From Marinobacter litoralis (GTDB taxonomy: Bacteria > Pseudomonadota > Gammaproteobacteria > Pseudomonadales > Oleiphilaceae), in NCBI RefSeq assembly GCF_016427555.1, contig NZ_JAELVS010000001.1, forward strand, positions 744,001 to 808,000: a stretch of DNA of 64,000 bases, in the 5' to 3' direction. Both the position numbers and the translations under genes were made by a program. The notes below the pieces were generated by a model. That model worked only from the letters and a program-made list of their open reading frames with translations. It was not told the origin of the DNA and ran no database searches. Shown piece after piece: positions 17,429 through 27,429 of this stretch; positions within the stretch are counted from its first letter, which is position 1; every line of letters begins with the position of its first letter.

Positions 17429-19753
17429 CTACTTACTCGCTGTGAAGTACAAATGAGCGCTCTTCTTACTGAAGTTCAGGGTGTCTGAGTTGTCAAAGCG
17501 AACTTCAAACGAGCTTTCGTCCTCACTGACCACTTCGCCGGCGCCGAATACCGTATGGGTAATACGACGGTGATGCCAGACCGGTTCCATTAAATCGGAG
17601 TCATTATCGGGCTTGGTGCCTTCGAGTTTCAGGCCTGCGCGGGCTGCATAGCGAACGCTGACGGCGGTTGTGGCGCGGCTCAGAGACAAGGGGGCTGCGG
17701 TTGCCACCGGGTGCTCATCAAGGTGCGACCCCAGCTCGTGTGACAACTCATAGCAGAGTTCCGACACGAAGCGGCTGGGCCCTTGGTCACCGTCCAGATG
17801 AGGCCGTTGGCTGGCTGGGCGAGTGATCAAGTGCAAGGCTTTGCGGGCGCGGGTCATGCCCACGTACAACAGTCGCCGTTCGCTCTCCAGCAGAGCTTGA
17901 GCGTCGTCTTGCGGGCGTGGACTGTAGGGCAGGTACTTTTCTTGTAATCCGGGAATAATCACCACCGGCCATTCTAAGCCTTTTGTGCGGTGAATGGTGG
18001 ACAGCAGTACGCCGCGGTCGGTGTTTTCACCGGCTTGTTGTTTCAGGGTCTTGAGGTGATCCAGAGCGCCACTGGCGTCGGTGTCCAGGCTCTTCAGATA
18101 AGCCCGGAAGCCTTGGATAGTGTCGATACGTTCTTCGGCGCTGTCGTGGGTCAGTGCCAGGCTTCGGATGCCGTCATAAAGGTCGGTGTGCTCGGCGTAA
18201 ATTCGGATCAGGCCTGCAACCGGGCCCTGGTAGTCGGTTAGCTGAGCCAAAGCTTCGCCGAGCTTCCTTAATTTGCGGGCTGCCATCGGCTGCAGGGCAT
18301 CGAAATCCATGGCTAGCAAGCGCTCGTGCCAGTTTTCCCCGAAACCCGCGATAAATTGAGCAAGGTTCTCGAGTTCCGGTTCTTTCAGGCCCACGTGGGG
18401 GAAACGCAACAGCTGCCGCGCGATGTCCAGTCGGTCCGAATCGGGCAGGTGTTTGATGCGGCCGCTGACCACCATCAACAGTGAGGTGATGGCTTGAACT
18501 TCCCGGCTGAACAGGGCGCCTTTGCCGGCATCAATTCGATAGGGAATGTGTCGTGCAAGCAGTTTCAGTTCAATGGGCACGCTCTGGCTCCAGACCCGGA
18601 ACAGCACGGCAGTCTGGTTGTTTGCTTCCGGGCTTTGGCTCTGCAGAATTTTCAGAACTTCATCGCCATCGTTCTCGGCCCGATGCAATTCGGCACGGGT
18701 CGGCGGGGTTGAGGGATGAGAATGGCAAAGCACGTCTTTTCGGCCGGTGTTGTGGCAGATCAGGTGGTTGGCGAGCAGAGCAACCTGATGGCCGTAACGG
18801 AATGTGAAACTCAGGGTTTGTTCGAGCGGGCTTTCGAATTCGTCGCTGAACCGGCGCAAAATGAATTCCGGTTTGGCACCGCGGAATTCGTAGATGGTCT
18901 GGTCTGGGTCCCCCACCACGGTGACTCTGGCCCGGTCGCCTGCCACGTAGCGCAGCAACAGGTGTTGGATTTCGTTGGTGTCCTGGTATTCGTCTACCAG
19001 AATCAGGTCCATTTTGTTGCCCACCAGTCGTTGCAGTGGCGGGTTCTGGTGGATGGCCATAACCGGCTCGTAGATCATGTCGGCGTAGCTGATTCGGCCC
19101 TGGCTTTTGCGCCATTGTTCGAAGCTGTGGAAAAGATCGATGAGGTATTTGTGCTTGTCTGAGTACCCCAGTTCTTCGAAGACGATTTCGGCGGGTGACA
19201 AGCAGGTTTTGACCAGATCGATGAAGCCGGTGGCGGTTTCGACATAGTCTTTTTTGTTGCGGCGGATTTCGTCGGCCAGGTCTTCCGGAGCCAGTCTTCG
19301 GGTGAGCATCCAGGCCTGGTAGCCGATTTCTTGTTCGGTCAGGATTTTGTCCGAAAAGTTCGGCAGGTAGCCTTCCCGCACGAAGCGTTTGTAGAGCCGA
19401 TAGCCCATGGCGTGGTAGGTGCGGATTTCAGGTGGGGCCAAGCCGGATTGGTCGCAGACTTGTTGGAGTTTGCGTTCGAAATCGACCCGGGCGCTGCGGT
19501 TGAACATGAGTACCAGCATGCGGTTGGGGTCGTGGCCCTGTGCCAGCAGATAGCGGATGCGCCAGGCGAGGGTGGAGGTTTTTCCGCTGCCAGCGACGGC
19601 GGTGATCACCGAGTGTTCGTAACCGGCGGTGATGATGTCCCGCTGTTCGTCGGTGAGGTAGTCCGGGAGGAAGCTGGTGTCGGGTGTTTGGGGATTGGTT
19701 GGCATGGTGGGTATTGTACTTGGCAACTGGCGGTGGGGGTAGTTGGGCTCCAT
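17429..19753 (-). CDS. UvrD/REP-type DNA helicase with C-terminal chromo-like tail
   Basis: This superfamily 1A helicase has all the expected motifs: AVAGSGKTST (Walker A), LVDEYQDTNEIQ (II), GDPDQTIYEFRGA (III), TIHRTKGLEWP (V) and LLYVGMTRARKAL (VI). Its last 50 residues (VFGAGEVVSEDE..VRFDNSD) form the small Tudor-like tail also seen in UvrD/PcrA, here after a long linker. It is a second, diverged paralogue of the UvrD at 30295-32460. The reading frame extends up to 19867 through a palindromic repeat, but ATG at 19753 with AAAGG upstream is the most credible start (774 residues); ATG at 19705 is an alternative. It lies divergent from tmcA with the repeat between them. Confidence 0.85.
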   Translation of the reverse strand: MEPNYPHRQLPSTIPTMPTNPQTPDTSFLPDYLTDEQRDIITAGYEHSVITAVAGSGKTSTLAWRIRYLLAQGHDPNRMLVLMFNRSARVDFERKLQQVCDQSGLAPPEIRTYHAMGYRLYKRFVREGYLPNFSDKILTEQEIGYQAWMLTRRLAPEDLADEIRRNKKDYVETATGFIDLVKTCLSPAEIVFEELGYSDKHKYLIDLFHSFEQWRKSQGRISYADMIYEPVMAIHQNPPLQRLVGNKMDLILVDEYQDTNEIQHLLLRYVAGDRARVTVVGDPDQTIYEFRGAKPEFILRRFSDEFESPLEQTLSFTFRYGHQVALLANHLICHNTGRKDVLCHSHPSTPPTRAELHRAENDGDEVLKILQSQSPEANNQTAVLFRVWSQSVPIELKLLARHIPYRIDAGKGALFSREVQAITSLLMVVSGRIKHLPDSDRLDIARQLLRFPHVGLKEPELENLAQFIAGFGENWHERLLAMDFDALQPMAARKLRKLGEALAQLTDYQGPVAGLIRIYAEHTDLYDGIRSLALTHDSAEERIDTIQGFRAYLKSLDTDASGALDHLKTLKQQAGENTDRGVLLSTIHRTKGLEWPVVIIPGLQEKYLPYSPRPQDDAQALLESERRLLYVGMTRARKALHLITRPASQRPHLDGDQGPSRFVSELCYELSHELGSHLDEHPVATAAPLSLSRATTAVSVRYAARAGLKLEGTKPDNDSDLMEPVWHHRRITHTVFGAGEVVSEDESSFEVRFDNSDTLNFSKKSAHLYFTASK

Positions 19754-19792
19754 AATGGTTGCCTTTACGTTCATTTCTCGTGCTATGGGCCC

Positions 19793-19907
19793 GTACCTTG
19801 TCGAGGAACGCCTTCCAAAACACGCTCCTTCGGCACGTCCTTGTGACGCTTGGGCTCCGCCATCCATGGCTGCGCACAGTTTTGGAAGGCGTTCCCCGAC
19901 AAGCTAC
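19793..19907 (-). repeat. Palindromic intergenic repeat, copy A
   Basis: Arms of 29 bases (19793-19821 and 19879-19907) are complementary except at two positions and enclose a 57-base core. Read on the minus strand the core forms two small hairpins with loops CATGGATG (closed by GC pairs) and CAAGGACG (CAC/GTG stem), plus a later AAGGA. The core matches copy D at 52 of 57 positions, but the arms extend differently. It lies in the gap between the helicase and tmcA, and on the minus strand would fall in the helicase leader. Confidence 0.85.
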
Positions 19908-19958
19908 TACTTGGGGCCGGCCTTGAGCTTCGTATTCTCTTGGAGTCTGTTTTTGACG

Positions 19959-22091
19959 ATGACATCTGTTACTAAAAGGGGCTGGCAAGCGCTTGCCGAC
20001 AGCCTGCGTGTTGCTGGTGAACGCCGTTTGGTGCTGGTGGAAGGTGAACCGGAGTGGTGTCGCTCATGGGTGTCTGGTTGTCTGGAAACGCTGGAAGCTT
20101 CTCTGGCGCTATGGGTCGGTCGCGCCGAAGATGCGGAGTTGGCGGGTGTGACCGGTATTGCTTCGAAGCAGTTCAAGCGCTGGCTGGGGCGGGAAACGTC
20201 CGTTTTGGTTTGGGACGGTTGGCAGGGGAATCCGCCGGATGGGTTGGCGGCGTTATCAGGCACCTTGCAGGCGGGTGGTGTGTTGTTTTGGTTGATGCCG
20301 CCCTTGCAGAGTTGGGCCACGTTTAACGATCCCGATTATGTGCGTACGGGGCTCGATCAGGCAGAGCGCCATGCCTTTGCGGCGCGGATGGCTGGTGTGT
20401 TGGCGGCGGATTCGGATGTGATCCGGGTTCGGCAGGGGCGTGAGGACTCTTTGATTTTGCCGGTGGTGGAGTCTGGTTCGTTGGTGTTTGAGCCCGCGAC
20501 TACGGCAGAGCAGGCGCAGTTGGTTTCGCAGCTGGTGCGGTTTGGTTTGGGGCGTCGGCGTCGGCCATTGGTGGTGACGGCGGATCGGGGGCGCGGGAAG
20601 TCGGCGGCGCTGGGTATGGCGGCGGCGGAGTTGTTGCTGGCAGGGCGGCAGCGGGTGTTGGTGACTTCGCCTTCGGTGGACAATCTGGCGAGTTTTTTCC
20701 GGCATGCGGCCGAGACGCTGGGTGAGCGGCTGGCAGAGCGTCGTGATGATGCGTTGGTGATGGAAGGCGGGTCTTCTATTCGGTATCTGGCGGTGCAGGA
20801 TTTGTTGGCAGAGAAACCCGATGCCGAGGTGGTGATGGTAGACGAAGCCGCCGGCGTGCCAGCGCATTGGTTGCGGGAGGTTCTTCTTGGGTGGCCGCGG
20901 GTAGCGTTTGCCAGCACGGTGCACGGTTACGAAGGTACGGGCCGGGGTTTTGCTATTCGGTTTCGCCAGGTTCTGGATCGGGAAACGCCACATTGGCGGT
21001 CAATCAGCCTGAACCAGCCGGTTCGGTGGGCGGCGGGCGATCCATTGGAACGATTGGTTTCGGAGTTGTTCCTGCTGTCGGCCGAAAGCCTGAAACCGGC
21101 AAGCCCGGCGGCAGGCGATGTGGTGATTGAGCGTTGGCACCCGGCCAAGGCGGGCGAGCAGGAACTCTCGGAAGCCTTCGGGTTATTGGTGGACGCCCAT
21201 TACCGGACGACCCCGGTGGATCTTCGCCAGTGGCTGGATGATCCGGGTGTGCAAAGTTGGCGCGCGGTGGTGAACGGTGCAACAGTGGGGGTGCTTTGGG
21301 CCTCGGTGGAGGGTGGTTTGGCGCCGGAACTGGCGGAGCAGGTGGCGCAGGGGGTGCGCAGGCCGAGGGGCCACATGTTGGCGCAGTCGCTGGCAACTCA
21401 CGGAGGTTTTCCCGAGGCGGCGATACAGCGCACGCTTCGGGTGGTTCGGGTAGCGGTGTCGCAAGAGTGCCGTCAGTTGGGCATCGGCAAACAATTGGTG
21501 ACTGCGGCTGCACAGGCGTGCGCGGAGCAAGGGTTGGATGGACTAGGCACCAGTTTTGGCGGTGAGCCCGGTTTGCTGGCGTTCTGGCGGGCGTGCGGTT
21601 TGCGTGTGGTGCGTTTGGGATTGCGGCAGGAAACCAGTACCGGGGAGTTCCCGGTGCAGATGTTGTGCGGGTTATCGGATTCGGGAAAACAGCTGGCTCA
21701 GGGCCTGCGTGAACGGTTTGCAAAACACTGGCCGGTGCTGATACCCCGGCATTGGGCCGGATTGGCGCCAGAGCTGGTAGCTGCAGTAGGTGCTGATCTG
21801 CCTGCCTGCGCTCGGCTGGATGCCGGAGATCGCCGCGAGCTGGTGAACTTTTCCGAAGGATTCAGGGGTTTTGATTTAACCTTGCCGGTGTTGCGGCAGG
21901 TAGAGCGCTGCCCCGGTGTGACAGCGTGGCTGGCGGTTCGGCCTGAGCTGATCGTGTGGTGCCGGGCGGTCAGTCAGGGTTGGACCTGGGACGAGATTCG
22001 GCTCTCCGGCATGTGTGCGGGTCAGAAAGACGGTGAGATGCAACTGCGCAACCTGGTGCGCGAACTTCTGAAAAATGGCCCGGAGTTGTGA
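19959..22091 (+). CDS. tmcA: tRNA(Met) cytidine acetyltransferase TmcA
   Basis: TmcA forms N4-acetylcytidine at the wobble base of elongator tRNA(Met) using ATP or GTP and acetyl-CoA. The 710-residue protein has an N-terminal DUF1726-like region, an RNA-helicase-like module with P-loop TADRGRGKSAALG and Walker B VVMVDEAAGVP, and a GNAT domain with RVAVSQECRQLGIGKQL, followed by a C-terminal tail. Length is close to E. coli TmcA (671). The frame opens at 19743 across the palindromic repeat, but family similarity begins near the ATG at 19959; a TTG at 19953 is 7 bases from GGAG and also possible. Confidence 0.92.
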   Translation: MTSVTKRGWQALADSLRVAGERRLVLVEGEPEWCRSWVSGCLETLEASLALWVGRAEDAELAGVTGIASKQFKRWLGRETSVLVWDGWQGNPPDGLAALSGTLQAGGVLFWLMPPLQSWATFNDPDYVRTGLDQAERHAFAARMAGVLAADSDVIRVRQGREDSLILPVVESGSLVFEPATTAEQAQLVSQLVRFGLGRRRRPLVVTADRGRGKSAALGMAAAELLLAGRQRVLVTSPSVDNLASFFRHAAETLGERLAERRDDALVMEGGSSIRYLAVQDLLAEKPDAEVVMVDEAAGVPAHWLREVLLGWPRVAFASTVHGYEGTGRGFAIRFRQVLDRETPHWRSISLNQPVRWAAGDPLERLVSELFLLSAESLKPASPAAGDVVIERWHPAKAGEQELSEAFGLLVDAHYRTTPVDLRQWLDDPGVQSWRAVVNGATVGVLWASVEGGLAPELAEQVAQGVRRPRGHMLAQSLATHGGFPEAAIQRTLRVVRVAVSQECRQLGIGKQLVTAAAQACAEQGLDGLGTSFGGEPGLLAFWRACGLRVVRLGLRQETSTGEFPVQMLCGLSDSGKQLAQGLRERFAKHWPVLIPRHWAGLAPELVAAVGADLPACARLDAGDRRELVNFSEGFRGFDLTLPVLRQVERCPGVTAWLAVRPELIVWCRAVSQGWTWDEIRLSGMCAGQKDGEMQLRNLVRELLKNGPEL

Positions 22092-22158
22092 TCGGTTCGA
22101 TTTAATTGCCATAGGTTGCCGCCCAAAATAGCTGAACGTTTATCAGGGATTCAAAACG

Positions 22159-22740
22159 ATGGTCATGGACGCAGGCAAGTTGAAGTACCTCTTGGGTTTG
22201 GCCTTAGTGTTGCTGGTTGGCTGCAGCTCGATGGAAATGGAGCCGGAAACGGCAACGAGCGAGCATTCTGATGCCTTGATGCACGCGGTGGTAGCTAACG
22301 AAGACCGCGAGGTGCTTGATCTGCTGACCCAAGGCGTTGATCCCGATCCGAAAACAGCCGAGGGCGAGACTGCGCTGATGCTGGCTTCGGCCAACGGAAA
22401 CCGGCGCATTGTCCGGCTTTTGCTGGCGGCCGGCGCAGATGTGAACGGTGAGGATTCGGCCGGCTATACCGCCGTTATCCATGCTTCGGAGAGTGGCCAT
22501 TTATCGGTGGTACGGGCGCTGCTGGCGGCGGGCGCGAATGTGAACGTCAGCCAGAACGGGGAGTCACTGTTGATGAAAGTGGTTGGCAGTGGGGATCTTC
22601 TCACCGCCGAGATGCTGTTGGCCGCGGGAGCCGATGTCAATTATCGAAGCGATGACGGCCGCACGGCGTTGGATCTTGCCCGCGCTCGCAACAACCGCGA
22701 TCTGGAAATGCTGTTGGTGCATGCGGGTGCCACTCGGTAA
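22159..22740 (+). CDS. Ankyrin-repeat lipoprotein
   Basis: This 193-residue protein has a lipoprotein signal peptide with lipobox LLVGC, then five ankyrin repeats typified by GETALMLASANGNRRIVRLLLAAGADVN. It should be membrane-anchored and periplasmic, probably binding a partner protein. Ankyrin proteins in this position are often linked to stress tolerance, but nothing here identifies a partner. Start ATG at 22159; ATG at 22165 is also in frame. Confidence 0.88.
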   Translation: MVMDAGKLKYLLGLALVLLVGCSSMEMEPETATSEHSDALMHAVVANEDREVLDLLTQGVDPDPKTAEGETALMLASANGNRRIVRLLLAAGADVNGEDSAGYTAVIHASESGHLSVVRALLAAGANVNVSQNGESLLMKVVGSGDLLTAEMLLAAGADVNYRSDDGRTALDLARARNNRDLEMLLVHAGATR

Positions 22741-22755
22741 CACCCGCTCATGTCG

Positions 22756-23859
22756 TTACTCCAGCCCCATGGGGTCGGTTTGATCGTCCCACTCGGGGTG
22801 GAAGTGTTGCTCCACCACATTCGAAGGCACGTCCGCGACTGACGCATAACTCCACTTTGGCGATTGATCCTTATCGACCATCAGGGCACGAATGCCTTCG
22901 GCCAGGTCAGGCCTGCGGACACATTCCAGCGCCATGGCCAGTTCCATCCGGAACACGTCTTTAAGCGACATTTGCTGCCCCCTCTGCAGTTGATGCCAGA
23001 CTAGCCAAGCAGTAACCGGAGAGCCGTCGCGCAGGGATTGTATGCAGTTGTGCCACCATGGGTCGTCACTTTCGCTGCCAAGCAGTTGTTCAACCACGGT
23101 TGGCAGTTCTGTGCCTGCGGTGAGTTTGGCAATGCGCTGTTCGTGTTGTTCCAGGTGGCCCGGTGGTAGTGCTCGATAATCCACGGCTTCCACTTGGTTT
23201 AGCAGCCGGAACAGACGGTTGTCGTCGGCTGCGGGCTCGCCTCGCCAATATTCCTCTTGCAGCTTTTGCAGCAATAGCTCGATGTGATCCGATTCGATAA
23301 TCATGTCCGCGAGGCCCACGCGTAGTGAATCGGCAGCGTTCAGGCGGGCACCGGTCAGCCCCATGAACAGACCAAGCCGGCCGGGCAGACGGTTCAGGAA
23401 CCAACTGGCGCCGACATCCGGAAACAGGCCAATGCTGATTTCGGGCATGGCCAGGGTCGCATCGGGTGTGACCAAGCGATAGCGGCAGCCGGACATCAGC
23501 CCCATGCCTCCACCCATTACAATGCCTTGGACCAAACCGATCACAGGTTTCGGGAAGCGGTGCAAACTGTAGTTCAGGCGATATTCCCGGGTAAAAAACC
23601 GTTCGGCGGCTTCGCTGCTGCCCTCGGACTGAATGTCTTCGTAGAGGGCGCGGATGTTGCCCCCGGCGCAGAAGGCGCGGTCACCACTGCCTCGCAGGAC
23701 GACCAAACAAATGCGGCTGTCTTCGGCCCACCGATCAAGTGCGTCCTGTGCCTGAACGACCATTTCTTCGGTCAAGGCATTGAGCGTTTTCGGCGAATTC
23801 AGGGTTAGCAAGCCGATGCGGCCTTCACGGCAAGCGAGTTCCTGGACCTCTACTGGCAT
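22756..23859 (-). CDS. 3-hydroxyisobutyryl-CoA hydrolase-like crotonase-family enzyme
   Basis: This 367-residue crotonase-fold enzyme has FCAGGNIRALYE (oxyanion hole), MGGGMGLM and MPEISIGLFPDVGASWFLNRLPG, the last typical of the valine-catabolism hydrolase HIBCH rather than of short enoyl-CoA hydratases. The long C-terminal helical region also fits HIBCH. It would release 3-hydroxyisobutyrate from its CoA ester. No other valine-degradation genes are adjacent. It is convergent with the ankyrin lipoprotein gene, only 15 bases away. Confidence 0.82.
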   Translation of the reverse strand: MPVEVQELACREGRIGLLTLNSPKTLNALTEEMVVQAQDALDRWAEDSRICLVVLRGSGDRAFCAGGNIRALYEDIQSEGSSEAAERFFTREYRLNYSLHRFPKPVIGLVQGIVMGGGMGLMSGCRYRLVTPDATLAMPEISIGLFPDVGASWFLNRLPGRLGLFMGLTGARLNAADSLRVGLADMIIESDHIELLLQKLQEEYWRGEPAADDNRLFRLLNQVEAVDYRALPPGHLEQHEQRIAKLTAGTELPTVVEQLLGSESDDPWWHNCIQSLRDGSPVTAWLVWHQLQRGQQMSLKDVFRMELAMALECVRRPDLAEGIRALMVDKDQSPKWSYASVADVPSNVVEQHFHPEWDDQTDPMGLE

Positions 23860-24080
23860 GAGCTATGTCTCCGGTGATCGGGTGATTCTTCGAATGGGCA
23901 TTTTTGTGATTTATTTTGTCAGTTGCTTCGTACCGTCTGGGGTAAGGCAACATTATGAGGGTATCAATGTCCTTGATCTATCACATTTGTCCGCGGCAAT
24001 GGCTGTGTTATAAGTAAAACCTGTATTTGGATCGGTGATTGGCCGACTATAAAACCTAAAATGATGAGAGGGTGACCCCT

Positions 24081-24416
24081 ATGAAAATGAAATCCTTGGC
24101 AGTTGCTGGATTATTCGCGCTTGGTGCCATTGCGCCAGCGGCCTCTATGGCGGCTGGAGATGCGGCGGCCGGCAAGGCGAAAGCTGCGGTATGTGCTGCG
24201 TGTCACGGCCAGAACGGCATCTCCCAGATTCCAATCTATCCGAATCTGGCTGGCCAGAAAGAACAGTATCTGGTATCTGCCCTTAAGGCCTACAAAGCCG
24301 GTCAGCGTCAAGGTGGTCAGGCCCCGGTTATGCAAGGTCAGGCCGCTGCCCTGAGCGATGCTGACATTGCCAACCTGGCCGCCTACTTCGCCAGCCTGCC
24401 GGCCGGCGGTAAGTAA
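24081..24416 (+). CDS. Small periplasmic class I cytochrome c
   Basis: This 111-residue protein has a signal peptide ending SMA (cleavage near residue 24), one haem c site CAACH (Cys38, Cys41, His42) and a likely distal Met84 in APVMQG. The sequence [13 protein letters not shown] and the C-terminal [12 protein letters not shown] resemble half of a cytochrome c4. It probably shuttles electrons in the periplasm to a terminal oxidase or peroxidase. A GTG at 24072 is in frame, but GAGAGGG at 24066-24072 places the start at ATG 24081. Upstream 23860-24080 holds its promoter; I found no perfect FNR site. Confidence 0.9.
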   Translation: MKMKSLAVAGLFALGAIAPAASMAAGDAAAGKAKAAVCAACHGQNGISQIPIYPNLAGQKEQYLVSALKAYKAGQRQGGQAPVMQGQAAALSDADIANLAAYFASLPAGGK

Positions 24417-24451
24417 GCGCCAAGCCAGCAAGTGAATGTCGGTGGTGCGGC

Positions 24452-25834
24452 TCAGGCCGCGCCGCTGACAATTCGGTAGCAGGGTTTGTAGGCCGATGAA
24501 CTGGGCAGCTTCATTCGGTTTTGCTCGATAAACTGCGCCAGCATTTCTTCTAACGGCTCGATCAGCGCCGGGTCCCCTGAAATCTCGAACGGCCCTTTCT
24601 CCTGAATTTTCCGAATACCGCTTTCCTTCACGTTGCCCGCAACGATTCCGCTGAACGCTTTGCGCAAATTGGCGGCGACCATGTGCGGCGGTTGATCACG
24701 GTGGAGCTCTAACGCCCGCATGTTGTCGTGATCAGGCTCGAACGGCAGCTGGAACACCGGGTCAATTTTCAGCATCCAGTTAAAGTAGTAGGCATCCTGC
24801 ATGGCGCGCCGGAACGTCTCTACGTCTCTCATGCCTTGGCTCATGGTCTGCGCCACCCGCACAGGGTCATCAATGATGATGTCGTATTTGCTGGCGGCTT
24901 CATCGCCCAGTGCATCGCGGATAAAACGATCGATCATCTCGAAATATTCGGCGTTTTCCTTAAGGCCGGTGAACACCACCGGGAATGGCAGGTCGGCATT
25001 ATCCGGGTGCAGCAGTATGCCCAGCAAATACAGAATTTCTTCTGCTGTACCGACACCACCGGGGAAAACGATCACACCATGACCGGCGCGCACAAACGCT
25101 TCCAGACGTTTCTCGATATCCGGCATGATCACCAGTTCATTGACGATCGGGTTCGGGGCTTCGGCACCGATAATGCCCGGTTCGGTGATGCCGATGTAGC
25201 GGCCGTGTTTGATGCGCTGCTTGGCGTGGCCGATGGTGGCGCCCTTCATTGGGCCTTTCATGGCACCCGGACCGCAGCCGGTGCAGATGCTCAGCCCGCG
25301 CAGACCCAGCTGGTGCCCGACTTCTTTGCTGTATTGGTATTCGTTGTGGCTGATGGAGTGCCCGCCCCAGCAAACCACAATGTCGGGCTGACGGCCCGCT
25401 TCCAGTACCCGGGCGTTGCGCAGGATGTGAAACACCAGATTGGTGAGGTCTTCCGGATTATCCTTGCGAAAGCCTTCCACAAAGTTGGGCAGAGAGTGGC
25501 TGTATACAATGTCTCGCAGTACGGAAAACAGGTGCTCCCGGTTGGCGCGCAGCATTTCGCCGTCTACAAAGGCGTGGGCCGGTGCGTTGACCAGTTCCAG
25601 CTTCAGGCCTCGGGGCTGGGGTACAAGATGCACGTCGAAATCCGCGTGGGTTTCCATTAACTCTTTGCAGTCGTCCGTTTCCACGCCGGTATTCAGAACC
25701 GCCAGCGCGCATTGACGGAATAATCGATACAGTCCTCCTTCGCTCTTATCCTTGAGCCTGTTGACCTCGTGACTGGATAGAATCTCGAGGCTGCCTTCGG
25801 GTGAAACCAGTGCATTCATGGTGGATTCTGTCAT
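24452..25834 (-). CDS. ppnN: Nucleotide 5'-monophosphate nucleosidase PpnN (LOG family)
   Basis: PpnN (YgdH) cleaves purine and pyrimidine nucleoside monophosphates to base and ribose 5-phosphate, and in E. coli is regulated by (p)ppGpp. The 460-residue protein has the DUF4478-like N-terminal domain, the LOG core with CTGCGPGAMKGPMKGA and the PGGVGTAEE motif, and the C-terminal DUF3412 region. Length matches E. coli PpnN (454). Start ATG 25834, with AGGAG 11 bases upstream; ATG 25819 is an alternative. Confidence 0.92.
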   Translation of the reverse strand: MTESTMNALVSPEGSLEILSSHEVNRLKDKSEGGLYRLFRQCALAVLNTGVETDDCKELMETHADFDVHLVPQPRGLKLELVNAPAHAFVDGEMLRANREHLFSVLRDIVYSHSLPNFVEGFRKDNPEDLTNLVFHILRNARVLEAGRQPDIVVCWGGHSISHNEYQYSKEVGHQLGLRGLSICTGCGPGAMKGPMKGATIGHAKQRIKHGRYIGITEPGIIGAEAPNPIVNELVIMPDIEKRLEAFVRAGHGVIVFPGGVGTAEEILYLLGILLHPDNADLPFPVVFTGLKENAEYFEMIDRFIRDALGDEAASKYDIIIDDPVRVAQTMSQGMRDVETFRRAMQDAYYFNWMLKIDPVFQLPFEPDHDNMRALELHRDQPPHMVAANLRKAFSGIVAGNVKESGIRKIQEKGPFEISGDPALIEPLEEMLAQFIEQNRMKLPSSSAYKPCYRIVSGAA

Positions 25835-25974
25835 CGTTTGGAGAGCTCCTGAGTGTTTCGGCTATGACGGATTTTGATCATAACGGTCTAAAGGTTACAC
25901 TAAGCCCTTTCCCGCTAATTCGCTACCCGACGTTTCTCCAACCAACGTCTCTATCTATTTGAAGTCCTTATCTT

Positions 25975-27429
25975 ATGAAATTGCTGATTCGCCCTGCCTC
26001 TGAAGTCGCCATCAAGAGTAAACCCGTTCGTAAGCAGCAAATGCGGCATTTGCGGCAGAACATCCGGAAAATCCTGTCACGGTTGGATTCGGACATTCGG
26101 GTGGATGGCAGCTGGGACCGCATTGATGTGGATGTGCCGGAGGAGCGGGGCCTGGCCGGGCCGGTGATTGACGAGTTGGTGCGCATCCCGGGTATTTCCA
26201 CCATTCAGGAAATCGGCGTGTTTCCGTTTGTTGATATTGAGGATGTGGGCACCAAAGCCATTGCAGCGTTTGCTGACCGGCTTGATGGTAAAACCTTTGT
26301 TGTGCGTGCCCGGCGAATCGGCAACCACGAATTCCGGTCCATTGATCTGGAACGCACCGTGGGCGGTATGCTGCTGCAGACTACCAACGCTCGCGGTGTT
26401 GATTTGAAGAATCCGCAGGTGGAAGTGCGCATCGAGGTCAAAAACGACCAGTTCCACATTGCCCATCGTCGCCATGAAGGCGCAGGCGGATACCCAATCG
26501 GCGCCGTGGAAACCGTCATGACGTTGATCTCCGGTGGCTATGACTCCTCGGTTGCGGCGTATCTGATGATGCGTCGGGGCATGCGCAGCCACTTCCTGTT
26601 TTTCAATCTGGGAGGAGCGGCTCACGAGGTAGGCGTTCGACAGGTCAGTCATTACCTGTGGGACCGGTACGCGTCTTCACACAACGTGAAGTTTATTTCG
26701 GTACCGTTTGAAGGCGTGGTAGCCGAAATCATGCGCAGCGTGAACCATCGCCACTGGGGTGTGGTGCTTAAGCGGATGATGCTGAAAGCCGCGGCCGAGA
26801 TTGGCCAGTATTACAACGTGGGTGGCCTGGTGATGGGGGATGCCGTGGCCCAGGTGTCGAGCCAGACCCTGACCAACCTGAATGTGGTGGATCGCGCCAG
26901 TGATGAAGTGGTGCTGCGCCCGCTGATTGCCATGGACAAGCAAGACATCATTCAGATTGCCAAAGACATTGGCACCGAGCCCTTTGCCCGTACTATGCCG
27001 GAATATTGCGGTGTGATTTCCAGCAAGCCGGTGACCCGGGCCAAGCTGCACCGGGTTGAGGAAGAAGAAGAGAAAATGAACCCGGAGGTTCTGGCCAAGG
27101 CCATTGAGGACCGTACCGATGTGATGGTCAACGAGCTGCTCGACAGCGTGGTAACACCGGAAGAAGTCGAGCTGGTGGAAACACCGTCGGTGGGTGATGT
27201 GATTATCGATATCCGCCATCCATCCGAGGAAGAACGGGCTCCGCTGACGTTGACCAGCAACGACGTATTGAAGATTCCGTTCTACGAAATCAACCAGAAG
27301 CTGGCAGACCTGCCAGCCGATAGCCAGTACCTGCTGTACTGCGACCGAGGCACCATGAGCCGCATGCACGCCGGCCACCTGAAGGCCGACGGGCACGCCA
27401 ATGTGAAGGTTTACACGCCGGCGCGCTAG
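25975..27429 (+). CDS. thiI: tRNA 4-thiouridine synthase ThiI
   Basis: ThiI inserts sulfur into tRNA uridine 8 and serves thiamine thiazole synthesis. The 484-residue protein has a ferredoxin-like/THUMP N-terminus (about 1-165), a PP-loop ATPase with SGGYDSS, and a C-terminal rhodanese domain with catalytic Cys456 in LLYCDRGTMSR, as in the E. coli enzyme. Near-U8 photo-crosslinking makes s4U a UV sensor in bacteria. The 3' end overlaps the convergent deacetylase gene by 4 bases. Confidence 0.95.
   Translation: MKLLIRPASEVAIKSKPVRKQQMRHLRQNIRKILSRLDSDIRVDGSWDRIDVDVPEERGLAGPVIDELVRIPGISTIQEIGVFPFVDIEDVGTKAIAAFADRLDGKTFVVRARRIGNHEFRSIDLERTVGGMLLQTTNARGVDLKNPQVEVRIEVKNDQFHIAHRRHEGAGGYPIGAVETVMTLISGGYDSSVAAYLMMRRGMRSHFLFFNLGGAAHEVGVRQVSHYLWDRYASSHNVKFISVPFEGVVAEIMRSVNHRHWGVVLKRMMLKAAAEIGQYYNVGGLVMGDAVAQVSSQTLTNLNVVDRASDEVVLRPLIAMDKQDIIQIAKDIGTEPFARTMPEYCGVISSKPVTRAKLHRVEEEEEKMNPEVLAKAIEDRTDVMVNELLDSVVTPEEVELVETPSVGDVIIDIRHPSEEERAPLTLTSNDVLKIPFYEINQKLADLPADSQYLLYCDRGTMSRMHAGHLKADGHANVKVYTPAR

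Noticed and set aside
19793..19907. Palindromic copies considered as insertion-sequence ends or plain terminators
   Set aside because: No transposase, target duplication or T run explains the conserved 52-57 base core with two specific loops, so a plain terminator or IS remnant does not account for them.
23860..24080. A possible FNR/ANR site (TTGAT near 23973) upstream of cytochrome c
   Set aside because: The second half-site ATCAA is not at the required 4-base spacing.
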